64,000 nt of DNA from Anaerolineae bacterium (GCA_023384355.1 JAHDWL010000007.1:36791-100790); one strand, 5' to 3'. Positions 18,478-26,510 are shown, counted from the first letter of the stretch. Program-made: numbers and translations. Notes: generated from the letters alone by a model not told the origin.

Positions 18478-21222
18478 TCAGAGTGGGGAGATTAGCCCCC
18501 TGCGCACCGCACTGTCTACAGCTTCCCAGCGGGAATGAACACCGAATTTGCTGTAAACGTTGATCGTATAGCGCCGGGCGGTGGCGTAGGAGATGTGCAG
18601 GCGGGCGGCGATGGCCTTCAGGCTGATGGGTTCGGCCATCAACACCAATACCTCGAGTTCACGCGGAGTCAGGCGCTCGCCAAGGTCGCTCTCATCGAAC
18701 GGATCCGCGGAGGGGAGCAGAGAAGGATCAGGCGATGGGAAAGCCGACTCTGTAACTGGAAAAGCGGCCAGAATGCGGCCAACCGTTCTGGTCACCGGTG
18801 GATGACCGGCGATCTGGGTCAGCAGCTTCTGCATTTTCGATCCCATGTTAACATAAGTTCGAATAAACCGGCCGTGTCGGGCCAATTCCACGGAGCGGAT
18901 AAGCGCGTCGCGCGCGCCGGCGCTGTCGCCCAGATTAAGCAAGGCCAGCGCCCTCAAGGCAAGGACATCGATCAGGGCACGGGTCGTGTGCGAACGTTCG
19001 GCCAACTCGCCGGTTTCGTTCAAAATCCGGAGGGCGGTTTTTGTGTCATTCCCTTTGTTTCGCGCGATGAGAATACGTGCCATCGTCATGGGGATGCACT
19101 CCATCCAGGGAGCCAGGGTTTTATCCGGGAAACGGGAAGAGTCCAGGTAGACCCATTTTTCAGCGGCCTCCACATCGTCGTCCAGCAGCATCAGGCGCGC
19201 CCGTGAAAAAATTGTGTCAAGCTGTTCCTGGCCACGGTTCAACAGATCCAGTTCGCTGAGCTGGTCAATAAAATGGAATGCTTCTTCTCTCCGGCCCAGG
19301 ATCATGGAGATATGGCCCAACCCCATCATTGATGAGCGCACAACGGCGATCTGGGTGGTGTATTGCAGGCTAATTACCGCCTTGAAGAACTGCTCGGCCT
19401 CAGCCAGATTGTTCCATTCCAGATGAATATACCCCAACAGGTAGTTGCCCCATCCTTCCATCACCGGAAGGCCGGCCTGCCGCGCTTGCCGGAGCATGGT
19501 TCGGGCCATGCGCTCAGCGCTCTCATAGTTGCCGGCCTGGATATAGTTGATCGACATTGCCTGGAGCAATCTTAACGTGAAGCTGTCAACATTATCGCGG
19601 TTTGCCTCATACTGGCCGGCCAGGTATTGTGCGGCGGCGTCCGGGCGACCGGAGGCTTGCAGACTTAGACCTGTGTAAATCGCACCCAGTCCGCGGACGT
19701 AACGCCACTCCGCCGGTAATTGCGCCGTAGCATCCTGTGTACAGGCTACGGCCTGCTCGAATTCGTTGGCATGATAGAACGCCTGACCCTTGAGAATCGC
19801 CGTAAGTTTTCGGAATACCTCAGGGTCATCGGGTGGCTCTCTCTTGGCCGATATCTCCTCGGCACGGGTGACGGCCCGGTCCAGTTGGGCAAGTTCCCAG
19901 CGAAAACCGTGGTTAAAAGCCGTCATTAATGTCAACATGGGGCTTTCATCGATGTATGCGAGGGGAATCGAGCGCAGCCAGCGTTCCAGTGTCGGCCGGT
20001 CCTCATGATTGAGGATCTCGGCCAGACTCTGTTCCATGATCCCCACAGCCAGCGACAGGTCGCCGGCCTCCAGGGCGTGGTGGATGCCTAAATCGGGCAA
20101 GTTCTGAACGGCGAACCATTCCGCCGCGCGGCTGTGCAATTCCCTGATAACTTCAGCCCCCATGGCCGCGGCAAGCCTCTGGCGCAGTACGTCGCGAAAC
20201 ATGTCATGGTAGCGATACCAACCGCGATGTTTGTCCAGTGAAATAAGGAAGAGATCGGCCATCTCCAGATAATCGATGCACTGGTGAGCGTCGCAATCGG
20301 CGTTTCCTTGATTTATCAACTCCTCGGCCAGCGAGGGGGTGAATTGATCCAGGATGGATGTCTTCAGCAGAAATTGCTGGATGTTCGTGGGCTGTGACTT
20401 GATAACTTCATCGACCAAATAGTCGGAAATGAAGACATCGCTGTCCAGCAAGACCGACGTGAGTTCGTCGGTTCCCTCATCGGCGCTCATTGAGAATGAT
20501 GCCATCTTGAGGCCTGCGATCCAGCCCTCCATCCGTTTTTGAAGCAGGGCGACCGCGTTTTTTTCAGGCGGCGATTTCAGGATATAACTGTAATACTCCA
20601 TCGCCTCTTCCTGGGTAAAACGCAACTCGCGCGAGCGGATTTCAGTCAGCAATCCTTTGGCGCGCAGCGAGGACAGGGGTAGCGGCGGATTGAAGCGGGA
20701 CAGGAGGATGAGATGCATCTGCCGCGGCCAGTGACTGAGCCAGCTGTTCAGGTGGGAGAACAGGCCGGTGCCGTGCGGAGTATGCAGATCATCGAACACA
20801 ACGATAAACCGTGAGGGCAGTTGTTCGATCTCGTTGCTCAGCACGTCCACCAGCACATGATTGGGCGGATGCTGGCGAGCCGTGACCAGTTTTAACGTTT
20901 GAGGGCAGGCGTCGGGAAATATCACCCGTATCGCGGCGATGAAATAGCGCAGGAAAACCTCGCTGTCGCTATCGCCTTCATCCAGTGACAGCCACGTCGA
21001 CGGGATCGGGCGACCATCATCTTCCCGGGCCGTCTGTAGCCAGGAACTAACCAGGGTCGTTTTGCCGAAACCTGCCGGCGCAACAACGAGCGTGACAGCT
21101 CCTTCATAACCCGAATCGAGAAGTTTTAACAGACGGGGACGAACAACGAGACCCTTGGTGACATTGGGACGATTGAGTTTGGTCTGAAGGACAATCATGT
21201 CCGACTTGGTCAAGGTGATCAT
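18478..21222 (-). CDS. MalT-like LuxR-family ATP-dependent transcriptional regulator
   Basis: This 914-aa regulator has the three-part MalT architecture. The N-terminal STAND NTPase carries Walker A APAGFGKT (about 49-56) and Walker B RFIVVFDDLH. A long central superhelix of TPR-like repeats follows (about 400-800). The C-terminal LuxR helix-turn-helix (about 850-914) has LTPRELEVLVLMAEPISLKA. Such proteins bind ATP and an inducer, oligomerise, and activate catabolic operons. It is first in the minus-strand series and may activate the arginine island downstream (inference). A TATAAT-type promoter lies about 70 bp upstream of the ATG at 21222. Confidence 0.93.
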   Translation of the reverse strand: MITLTKSDMIVLQTKLNRPNVTKGLVVRPRLLKLLDSGYEGAVTLVVAPAGFGKTTLVSSWLQTAREDDGRPIPSTWLSLDEGDSDSEVFLRYFIAAIRVIFPDACPQTLKLVTARQHPPNHVLVDVLSNEIEQLPSRFIVVFDDLHTPHGTGLFSHLNSWLSHWPRQMHLILLSRFNPPLPLSSLRAKGLLTEIRSRELRFTQEEAMEYYSYILKSPPEKNAVALLQKRMEGWIAGLKMASFSMSADEGTDELTSVLLDSDVFISDYLVDEVIKSQPTNIQQFLLKTSILDQFTPSLAEELINQGNADCDAHQCIDYLEMADLFLISLDKHRGWYRYHDMFRDVLRQRLAAAMGAEVIRELHSRAAEWFAVQNLPDLGIHHALEAGDLSLAVGIMEQSLAEILNHEDRPTLERWLRSIPLAYIDESPMLTLMTAFNHGFRWELAQLDRAVTRAEEISAKREPPDDPEVFRKLTAILKGQAFYHANEFEQAVACTQDATAQLPAEWRYVRGLGAIYTGLSLQASGRPDAAAQYLAGQYEANRDNVDSFTLRLLQAMSINYIQAGNYESAERMARTMLRQARQAGLPVMEGWGNYLLGYIHLEWNNLAEAEQFFKAVISLQYTTQIAVVRSSMMGLGHISMILGRREEAFHFIDQLSELDLLNRGQEQLDTIFSRARLMLLDDDVEAAEKWVYLDSSRFPDKTLAPWMECIPMTMARILIARNKGNDTKTALRILNETGELAERSHTTRALIDVLALRALALLNLGDSAGARDALIRSVELARHGRFIRTYVNMGSKMQKLLTQIAGHPPVTRTVGRILAAFPVTESAFPSPDPSLLPSADPFDESDLGERLTPRELEVLVLMAEPISLKAIAARLHISYATARRYTINVYSKFGVHSRWEAVDSAVRRGLISPL

Positions 21223-21292
21223 AGCCTGGTTACGGTGCCGGCAAGCTGACCAGTTGCCGGTTGGGATGATGAAAACCAGTTATTTGTAATTC

Positions 21293-21322
21293 ATTATACT
21301 ACCGGCCACCGGGATTAACCAA
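21293..21322 (-). promoter_or_regulatory. Putative sigma-70 promoter for MalT-like regulator
   Basis: On the minus strand a perfect TATAAT (complement of 21293-21298) is preceded at 18-bp spacing by TTGGTT (complement of 21317-21322). It lies about 70 bp before the regulator ATG. The surrounding DNA has several ACCGGT/GCCGGT-type repeats that could be regulator sites. Confidence 0.5.
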
Positions 21323-21428
21323 ACCGGTAAATGCCGGTTGGAGATGCGCGCACCACTGCACCGCCCGGATTGCCACCCGCGGCCGCCGACCTGCCGGGTC
21401 CGGGCGATTTTCGAATGGGCCAAAATCA

Positions 21429-21460
21429 AAACGGCCGGACTCAACTGAGTCCGGCCGTTT
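21429..21460 (-). terminator. Intrinsic terminator after Zn-ribbon/OB gene
   Basis: A perfect 14-bp stem (21429-21442 with 21447-21460, loop AACT) with a GC-rich core is flanked by A and T runs. On the minus strand it is followed by TTTTGATTTT. It lies 32 bp after the stop of the gene at 21493-21897 and separates region 2 from the regulator. Confidence 0.85.
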
Positions 21461-21492
21461 GCCGCTTCTTCTTCTCTTTCAGCAGGTTGGTT

Positions 21493-21897
21493 CTAGATGA
21501 CGGCCGTGACGGCTGGGCGGAATTTATAGCCGTAGATAATCATTCCCTGCTCGCCGTCGGCGCGCAGCTTGCGAGTGACCATTTCCACCGGCATGCCGAT
21601 TTGCACGTCGTTGAAATCGACGTCGGTCAACTGGGCGGTGACCAGGGGGCCTTCTTCCAGCTTGACGAGGGCGACCATGTAAGGCGCGTTGTGCTCGAAG
21701 CCCGCCGGCGGGTCATAGATGGTCGTGTAGGAGTAGACCTCGCCCAGGCCGGTAAACGTATAGAGTTCCTTGGCCGGCGCTTCGCATTCCAGGCAAACGT
21801 CGCGAGGCGGGAATAACTTCACACCGCAATTGGGGCATACCTCGCCCACCAGAGCATATCGTTGCTGATTCAGTCGCCAATGACGTGATACTTCCAT
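21493..21897 (-). CDS. Zn-ribbon OB-fold (DUF35-type) protein
   Basis: This 134-aa protein has an N-terminal helix, a four-Cys zinc ribbon (CPNC at about residue 21 and CLEC at about 35), and a C-terminal OB fold (GLGEVYSYTTIY through PVEMVTRKL). Proteins of this type form the bridging subunit of archaeal acetoacetyl-CoA thiolase/HMG-CoA synthase complexes, where they help channel acetoacetyl-CoA. The genes for the thiolase homologue and HMG-CoA synthase lie just upstream on the same strand, supporting that role. It has its own 280-bp upstream region containing a 20-bp site shared with the reductase gene. Confidence 0.9.
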   Translation of the reverse strand: MEVSRHWRLNQQRYALVGEVCPNCGVKLFPPRDVCLECEAPAKELYTFTGLGEVYSYTTIYDPPAGFEHNAPYMVALVKLEEGPLVTAQLTDVDFNDVQIGMPVEMVTRKLRADGEQGMIIYGYKFRPAVTAVI

Positions 21898-22012
21898 TTT
21901 TTTCCACCTTCAGGTCGCGGTCGGCTCCCGGCCGATTCATCAGGCTATCCGCGCCTGTTACACTGCCAAATTATCCACACCAGACCTATCAACTACTGTC
22001 AGCAGCGGAAAA

Positions 22013-22032
22013 AATACTGTCAAAAACTATCA
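22013..22032 (-). promoter_or_regulatory. 20-bp conserved site upstream of Zn-ribbon gene
   Basis: The 20-bp sequence here differs by one base from 26390-26409 upstream of HMG-CoA reductase. Read on the coding (minus) strand it is TGATAG, one variable base, then TTTTGACAGTATT. It holds two TGAYAG half-sites about one helical turn apart; a further TGACAG/TGATAG pair occurs at about 21985-22004. It is a candidate operator for a common regulator of the mevalonate genes. Confidence 0.5.
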
Positions 22033-22156
22033 AATGGCGATTTGCGAGTGACGCATAACGAATTTAGAGAGTTTTTCGTGATGATGGGTGGCTTGACTTC
22101 GCTGGCTTTCCATATATAAAGTCGGACATCCACGCAAGATGTTCCGCATGCGCTCT

Positions 22157-22191
22157 TCACTCGTCACTCAAAACTTGTCACTCGTCACTAC
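22157..22191. repeat. Heptamer array at thiolase 3' end (TCACTCG units)
   Basis: Five successive 7-bp units read TCACTCG, TCACTCA, AAACTTG, TCACTCG, TCACTAC. On the thiolase coding strand the unit is GAGTGAC, and the array supplies the last residues Ser-Asp-Glu and the TGA stop of the thiolase gene. Confidence 0.8.
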
Positions 22192-23332
22192 GCAGGATGT
22201 GGGTAACGGCCGTCGCGCCCATGCCGCCGAGGTTTTGGGCCATGCCGATCCGCGCGCCGGCCACCTGGCAATCCCCGGCCATGCCGCGCACCTGCTGGGC
22301 CACCTCGACAATCTGGTAAAGCCCCGTCGCTCCCGAAGGGTTGCCGCGCGCCTTCAGGCCGCCGAAGGTGCTGACGGGAATCCGGCCGCCGCGGCCGATC
22401 TCCCCGTCGCGGGCCAGCTGCCAGCCCTGCCCGCGTTCGGCAAAGCCGCATGCCTCCAGCGCCAGCGCCGCCAGGATGGTGAACGAGTCGTGGAGCTCAA
22501 AGACGTCGATGTCGGCCGGGGACACGCCCGCCTGCTCATAGGCACGGCGCGCGCTGCTCTCGGCCGCGTTCAGCCACAGCAGTTCGCGCCGGTCGTGCAG
22601 GGACAGCGTGTCAGTGGTCAGTGCGGAGGCGGCGATACGCACCGGCCGGGCCACCATGTCGGCCGCCCGGTCGGAAGCGGTGATGATCACCGCCGCCGCG
22701 CCGTCGCCCACGGGTGCTTCGTCGAAGAGGCTGACCGGCTCGGCGGTCATCGGCGCGGCGGCGAACGCCTCCGGCCGCAGTTTGTTGCGAAACATGGCGC
22801 GCGGGTTGGCCATGGCGTTGGCGTGGGCGTTGACACTGAACCCGGCGAAGTCGCTCAGCGACAGGCCGTTCTCGTGCATGTAGCGCCGCATGAGCAGGGC
22901 CGCTGCGCCACTCAGCGTCTGGCCGTGGGCTGCTTCATAGTCGGCATCGAGCGCGGTCGCCAGGGCAGCGGGGATGACCGAGCCGGATTCGTCGGTCATC
23001 TTTTCGACGCCCACGACGAGCGCCGTTTCGACCATACCGCTCTGCACTGCCAGCACGGCCTGGCGCAGGGCGGCGCCGCCGGACGCGTCGGCCGCTTCCA
23101 CGGTCAGGGCTTCGGCTCCGCGCAGCCCGGCGAAGTCGGCCACCAGCGCGCCGAGGTGGTTCTGGTTGCTCAGTTGTCCGGCCAGCATGTTGCCGACATA
23201 GATGGCATCGATCTGGTTATAGTGGGCGTCGTCCATGGCCGCCTCGATGGCGTACCACGCCAGGTGGCGGAGGGATGCGTCCCAGTGTTCGCGAACGTCA
23301 GTTTGGCCGAGGCCGATGATGGAAACATTCAT
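22178..23332 (-). CDS. Thiolase-superfamily protein lacking catalytic Cys and His
   Basis: This 384-aa protein matches the archaeal/SCP2-type thiolase layout along its length, with TALVVGVEKMTD, ELHDSFTILAALALEACGF and a final QNLGGMGATAVTHIL. The position of the nucleophilic Cys (normally EAACxSG) is Asp (EAADASGG), and the GHPxG catalytic His is Asn (ARGNPSGATG). The codon for the first is clearly GAC. It should not form an acyl-enzyme. In a cluster with a Zn-ribbon protein and HMG-CoA synthase it may be a structural member of an archaeal-type complex, while another thiolase (36763-37977) supplies activity. Its start lies 4 bp from a heptamer array and has no clear ribosome-binding site. 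Confidence 0.88.
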   Translation of the reverse strand: MNVSIIGLGQTDVREHWDASLRHLAWYAIEAAMDDAHYNQIDAIYVGNMLAGQLSNQNHLGALVADFAGLRGAEALTVEAADASGGAALRQAVLAVQSGMVETALVVGVEKMTDESGSVIPAALATALDADYEAAHGQTLSGAAALLMRRYMHENGLSLSDFAGFSVNAHANAMANPRAMFRNKLRPEAFAAAPMTAEPVSLFDEAPVGDGAAAVIITASDRAADMVARPVRIAASALTTDTLSLHDRRELLWLNAAESSARRAYEQAGVSPADIDVFELHDSFTILAALALEACGFAERGQGWQLARDGEIGRGGRIPVSTFGGLKARGNPSGATGLYQIVEVAQQVRGMAGDCQVAGARIGMAQNLGGMGATAVTHILRSDE

Positions 23333-23335
23333 AGT

Positions 23336-23363
23336 AATTAAAAATTAAAAATTAAAAATCAGG
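23336..23363. repeat. Heptamer array (AATTAAA units), left flank of four-helix-bundle gene
   Basis: Four units in perfect 7-bp register: AATTAAA three times, then AATCAGG. The last unit holds the TGA stop of the four-helix-bundle gene on the minus strand. It is an inverted counterpart of the array at 23822-23852. Confidence 0.85.
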
Positions 23364-23736
23364 AGTTGAGGGGCGTAGTGCCCCCCTTACCTTTTAGGGT
23401 TATCAGAATGCGGGACAGGATGCGAAGGAGTTCGTCGACGTCGGTCAGGAGGGAGTCGGCCTGTTTTGCTGTCAGGTAGTCACTGTCGCGCAGGAGACGA
23501 ACCCAGTAATGGGTCTCGCGCGCTTCCCGATAAGCGATGCCTAGCTTCCAGACGAAGTCCTTATCTGAGTGGCCGCCGATAGCCTCCTCGACATTCGCGC
23601 CAATTGACGTACCTGCCCGTAACAACTGTTTGGAGAGGGTATACTCATGCTTCTCATCCGACAGAAAGCGCTGCGTCTTGACAACCCGCAAAGCAAACGC
23701 ATAACTCTTCTCCTGCAAAACGTTACCCTCTTTCAT
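23359..23736 (-). CDS. Four-helix-bundle protein (S23/IVS-type)
   Basis: This 125-aa all-helical protein belongs to the S23 / intervening-sequence four-helix-bundle family. Typical features are the YAFALRVVKTQRFL first helix, LSKQLLRAGTSIGANVEEA (the conserved 'L..Q..RA..SI..N..E' motif), FVWKLGIAYREARETHYWVRLL, and a last helix with LLRILSRILITL. Relatives were first seen in 23S rRNA intervening sequences; one subfamily (Avd) assists diversity-generating retroelements. No reverse transcriptase is nearby. The gene is bracketed by heptamer arrays in inverted orientation and splits the mevalonate genes, so it looks like an inserted cassette. No ribosome-binding site is evident before the ATG. 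Confidence 0.85.
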   Translation of the reverse strand: MKEGNVLQEKSYAFALRVVKTQRFLSDEKHEYTLSKQLLRAGTSIGANVEEAIGGHSDKDFVWKLGIAYREARETHYWVRLLRDSDYLTAKQADSLLTDVDELLRILSRILITLKGKGGTTPLNS

Positions 23737-23742
23737 AAGATG

Positions 23743-23784
23743 ATTAAAAGTTTCAAGCTAAAAATTAAAAATTGCGAATCACCG
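23743..23784. repeat. Degenerate heptamer array upstream of four-helix-bundle gene
   Basis: Six units keep 7-bp register although half are diverged: ATTAAAA, GTTTCAA, GCTAAAA, ATTAAAA, ATTGCGA, ATCACCG. The array ends 6 bp before the start codon of the four-helix-bundle gene on the minus strand, leaving no room for a ribosome-binding site. Confidence 0.6.
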
Positions 23785-23821
23785 ATCATGAAGGAACGTT
23801 TCTTTGGCCTTGAACCGCCGA

Positions 23822-23852
23822 TTCTTAATTCTTAATTTTTAATTTTTAATTC
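23822..23852. repeat. Heptamer array at HMG-CoA synthase 3' end (TTCTTAA/TTTTTAA units)
   Basis: Units TTCTTAA twice and TTTTTAA twice, then TTCATC. The array is inverted relative to 23336-23363. The HMG-CoA synthase stop codon (TAA) and its final Asn codon are part of it. Confidence 0.85.
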
Positions 23853-24922
23853 ATCTTGAGTTTTTCGCGGAAGCGCGAATACGTCGCGTAGTCGATCGGC
23901 GTGCGGCGGGCGATGTAGGTTTCGGTGCTGGTGGCCAGGCCGCGCACTTCGGGCAGGCGGTCGGTCGTGGTGATGTCGAAGGCGTCGCTGCCCGCTCCGG
24001 AGCCGTAGCTGACCATCAAAATCCGGTCGCCCGGATCGGCCACGTCGAGGATGCCCGTCAGGCCGATCATCGTCGAACCGGAGTAGGTGTTGCCGATGCG
24101 GCCGCTCAGCAGCCCCGGCGCGATCTGCTCCTTGCTGAAGCCCAGCATCTTGGCCGCCCGCTCCGGGAACTTGACGTTGGGCTGGTGGAAGACGGCCCAA
24201 CGGTAGTCGGCCGCCGTCGTTCCCATCAGCTCCATCAGCCGCTCGGCCGCGCCGGTGACGTGCTTGAAGTAGGCCGGCTCGCCGGTGAAACGGTCGCCGT
24301 GAGACGGATAGTTGGCATGCTCGCGCCGCCAGAAGTCGGGCGTGTCCGTGACGAATGAGAAGGAGCCGTTGATGATCGCCACCGCCTCGTCGCCGGGGCC
24401 GATGAGCATGGCCGCGCCGCCGGCCGCTGCCGTGTACTCCAGCGCGTCGCCCGGCCGGCCCTGGGCGGTGTCCATGCCGATGCTGAGGGCGTACTTGGCC
24501 ATGCCGGAGCCGACAAAGCCCATCGCCGCTTGCATGGCCTCGGTGCCCGCCTTGCAGGCGAACTCCCAGTCGGCCGCCTGTGTGTTGGGCACCGCGCCGA
24601 TGGCCTCGGCCACGATAGTGCTGCTGGGCTTCACGGCGTAGGGGTGGCTCTCGCTGCCCACCCACACGGCACGAATCTCGCGCGGGTCGATCTGCGCCCG
24701 CAGCAGCGCGTCGCGGGCGGCCTCGATCGACATGGTGACCACGTCCTCATCCAGCCCGTTGACCGCTTTCTCCTCGATGGGCGTGCCGCCGGTGCCGCCC
24801 TTCCACATGCGCGAAATCTCTGTCGCCGGCAGTCGGTAGCGCGGCACATATGCGCCATAACCGACAATGCCCACCGGCCGGTCGGGTTTCAGCAAACCGT
24901 CTTTTGGATCGTAATCTGTCAT
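23846..24922 (-). CDS. Hydroxymethylglutaryl-CoA synthase (archaeal type)
   Basis: This 358-aa enzyme condenses acetyl-CoA and acetoacetyl-CoA to HMG-CoA. The catalytic triad is intact: Glu91 in [10 protein letters not shown], Cys123 in FACKAGTEA and His246 in [10 protein letters not shown]. It also has [12 protein letters not shown] and [10 protein letters not shown]. Size and motifs match the archaeal/Chloroflexota form rather than the longer eukaryotic/Gram-positive form. AGAGGAATAGC precedes the ATG at 24922. It follows HMG-CoA reductase through an intergenic region made largely of inverted heptamer arrays. The thiolase homologue and Zn-ribbon protein downstream are its likely complex partners. 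Confidence 0.95.
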   Translation of the reverse strand: MTDYDPKDGLLKPDRPVGIVGYGAYVPRYRLPATEISRMWKGGTGGTPIEEKAVNGLDEDVVTMSIEAARDALLRAQIDPREIRAVWVGSESHPYAVKPSSTIVAEAIGAVPNTQAADWEFACKAGTEAMQAAMGFVGSGMAKYALSIGMDTAQGRPGDALEYTAAAGGAAMLIGPGDEAVAIINGSFSFVTDTPDFWRREHANYPSHGDRFTGEPAYFKHVTGAAERLMELMGTTAADYRWAVFHQPNVKFPERAAKMLGFSKEQIAPGLLSGRIGNTYSGSTMIGLTGILDVADPGDRILMVSYGSGAGSDAFDITTTDRLPEVRGLATSTETYIARRTPIDYATYSRFREKLKMN

Positions 24923-24937
24923 GCTATTCCTCTGGAG

Positions 24938-25037
24938 AATTACGAATTAGGAATTAGGAATTAAGAACTTAAAACCTGCTTTGACCTGTCTCCTGTTCCT
25001 AATTCTTAATTCTTAATTTTTAATTTTTAATTCCTGA
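24938..25037. repeat. Paired inverted heptamer arrays between reductase and synthase genes
   Basis: Left half 24938-24965: AATTACG, AATTAGG twice, AATTAAG. Right half 24996-25037: TTCCTAA, TTCTTAA twice, TTTTTAA twice, TTCCTGA. The halves are inverted around a 30-bp spacer, so the transcript can fold into a long AU-rich hairpin (for example 24958-24967 with 25003-25012, perfect over 10 bp). The reductase stop codon (25027-25029) lies inside the right half. Confidence 0.85.
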
Positions 25038-26328
25038 TTAATTCCTTCGCTCGTTCGACGCGAATATTGCCTTCCGCCACCAGCCGGTCGGCGATGGCTT
25101 GCACCTGCCCGTCAGTTGCGCCGGCGGCCAGCGCGATTTGCCGCGCGTGCAGCCGCATGTGGCCCTTCTGGATGCCGTGGGTGGCCAGGGCCTTGATAGC
25201 CGCCAGGTTCTGCGCCAGGCCCACACAGGCCATGACCGCGGCCAGCTCGCCGGCCGATTCCACGCCGAGGATCTTCATCGCCACCTGCGCTGTCGGGTGC
25301 ACTTTGGTTGCCCCGCCGACGATGCCCACCGCCATCGGCAGGGTCATCTCGCCGCACAAGTCGCCATGATCGTCGACGTACCAGTCAGTCAGCGCCCGAT
25401 AGCGGCCGTCGCGGGCCGCGTAGGCGTGGGCGCCGGCCTCGATGGCTCGCCAGTCGTTGCCTGTGGCGATGCACACCGCGTCGATGCCGTTCATGATGCC
25501 CTTGTTGTGGGTCGCCGCCCGGTAGGGATCGACCACGGCGAAGGCGTTGGCTTCGGCCACCAGCCGCGCCACCTCGTCGCCGGGAATGTCGGGCAGGGTC
25601 AGCTCTGCGGCCGGGATGCGACCGCGGGCGGTGGCCGTGCGCCGGTCGGTGAGGTTGCTCAGGATGCGTAGATTTGTGCGGCCGCCGGTGATCTCGGCCA
25701 CGCGCGGGGCGATGGTCTCGACGGCGGTGTTGATCGCGTTCGCGCCCATGGCGTCGCGGGTGTCATAGAGCAGGTGGATGATGAGCATCGGCCCCACCGG
25801 CGTGTCGGAGAATGGCCGCACCTCGATGCCGCGCGCGCCGCCCCCTCGCCGGACAATGCTGGGGCTGCATGCGTCGGCCAGCGCCAGCAACTCATCCCGG
25901 TGGGTGTCCAGCGCAAGGGCGGCCGCGGCCATATCGGCGGCGCTCCCGTCGCCCACGTCCAACAGCTGAATCTGGCCGATCATCACCGGCTCGGATGCCT
26001 CGGCCGTGAAACCGCCTCCAGCGCGGATGAGCTTGGCCGAGTGGCTTACGGCCGCCAGCACGCTCGGCTCCTCGACCGCCATCGGGATCAGGTAGTCGCG
26101 GCCGTTAATAAGGAAGTTGGCGGCCACGCCCAGCGGCAGGGCATACGTGCCCAGCGCGTTCTCGATCATCAGGTCGGCCTGGGCCGGCTGCAGACCGTCA
26201 CCGGCCAGCACGGCCGCTTCCGCGTCGCACAGTTCCGCCCACTCGGCCACCATGGCCACCCGCTCGGCCAGGCTCAGCTTGTAGAAGCCCGGCAAGCGCG
26301 ACGATTTAACAGCTTCAGCAATTTCCAT
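25027..26328 (-). CDS. Hydroxymethylglutaryl-CoA reductase, class II
   Basis: This 433-aa enzyme reduces HMG-CoA to mevalonate (or runs in reverse in catabolism). It has no membrane domain and resembles the class II enzyme of Pseudomonas mevalonii. Catalytic segments are present: PMAVEEPSVLAA (Glu), DAMGANAINT, ATHNKGIMNGIDAV (Lys and Asp), and KGHMRLHAR (His). I use the ATG at 26328, which has AGGA nine nt upstream; two in-frame ATG codons slightly upstream lack good spacing. A 20-bp site shared with the Zn-ribbon gene lies 62 bp upstream. Later mevalonate pathway genes are not in this window. Confidence 0.95.
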   Translation of the reverse strand: MEIAEAVKSSRLPGFYKLSLAERVAMVAEWAELCDAEAAVLAGDGLQPAQADLMIENALGTYALPLGVAANFLINGRDYLIPMAVEEPSVLAAVSHSAKLIRAGGGFTAEASEPVMIGQIQLLDVGDGSAADMAAAALALDTHRDELLALADACSPSIVRRGGGARGIEVRPFSDTPVGPMLIIHLLYDTRDAMGANAINTAVETIAPRVAEITGGRTNLRILSNLTDRRTATARGRIPAAELTLPDIPGDEVARLVAEANAFAVVDPYRAATHNKGIMNGIDAVCIATGNDWRAIEAGAHAYAARDGRYRALTDWYVDDHGDLCGEMTLPMAVGIVGGATKVHPTAQVAMKILGVESAGELAAVMACVGLAQNLAAIKALATHGIQKGHMRLHARQIALAAGATDGQVQAIADRLVAEGNIRVERAKELIRN

Positions 26329-26389
26329 GCGCATATGTCCTGAATGTAAAACCACTAATGGGGCTTATCGTTTCGGAATATAGCGCCGG

Positions 26390-26409
26390 AATACTGTCAA
26401 AATCTATCA
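26390..26409 (-). promoter_or_regulatory. 20-bp conserved site upstream of HMG-CoA reductase
   Basis: Nineteen of 20 bases match the site at 22013-22032 in the same orientation relative to the gene. It contains TTGACA on the coding strand, but no well-spaced -10 element follows, so I favour an operator over a core promoter. Confidence 0.5.
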
Positions 26410-26510
26410 CCTTGGTGTGACGGGATGATATACTCATGGAAACGGGTTTGATCCAACAAATCGTCTTCCGGCGTATAGAAGGAACCGGCCTTTAGAGATA
26501 AACTATCCTC

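Noticed and set aside
23359..23736. Diversity-generating retroelement (Avd-like protein)
   Set aside because: The four-helix-bundle protein alone is not diagnostic; no reverse transcriptase or template/variable repeat is visible nearby.
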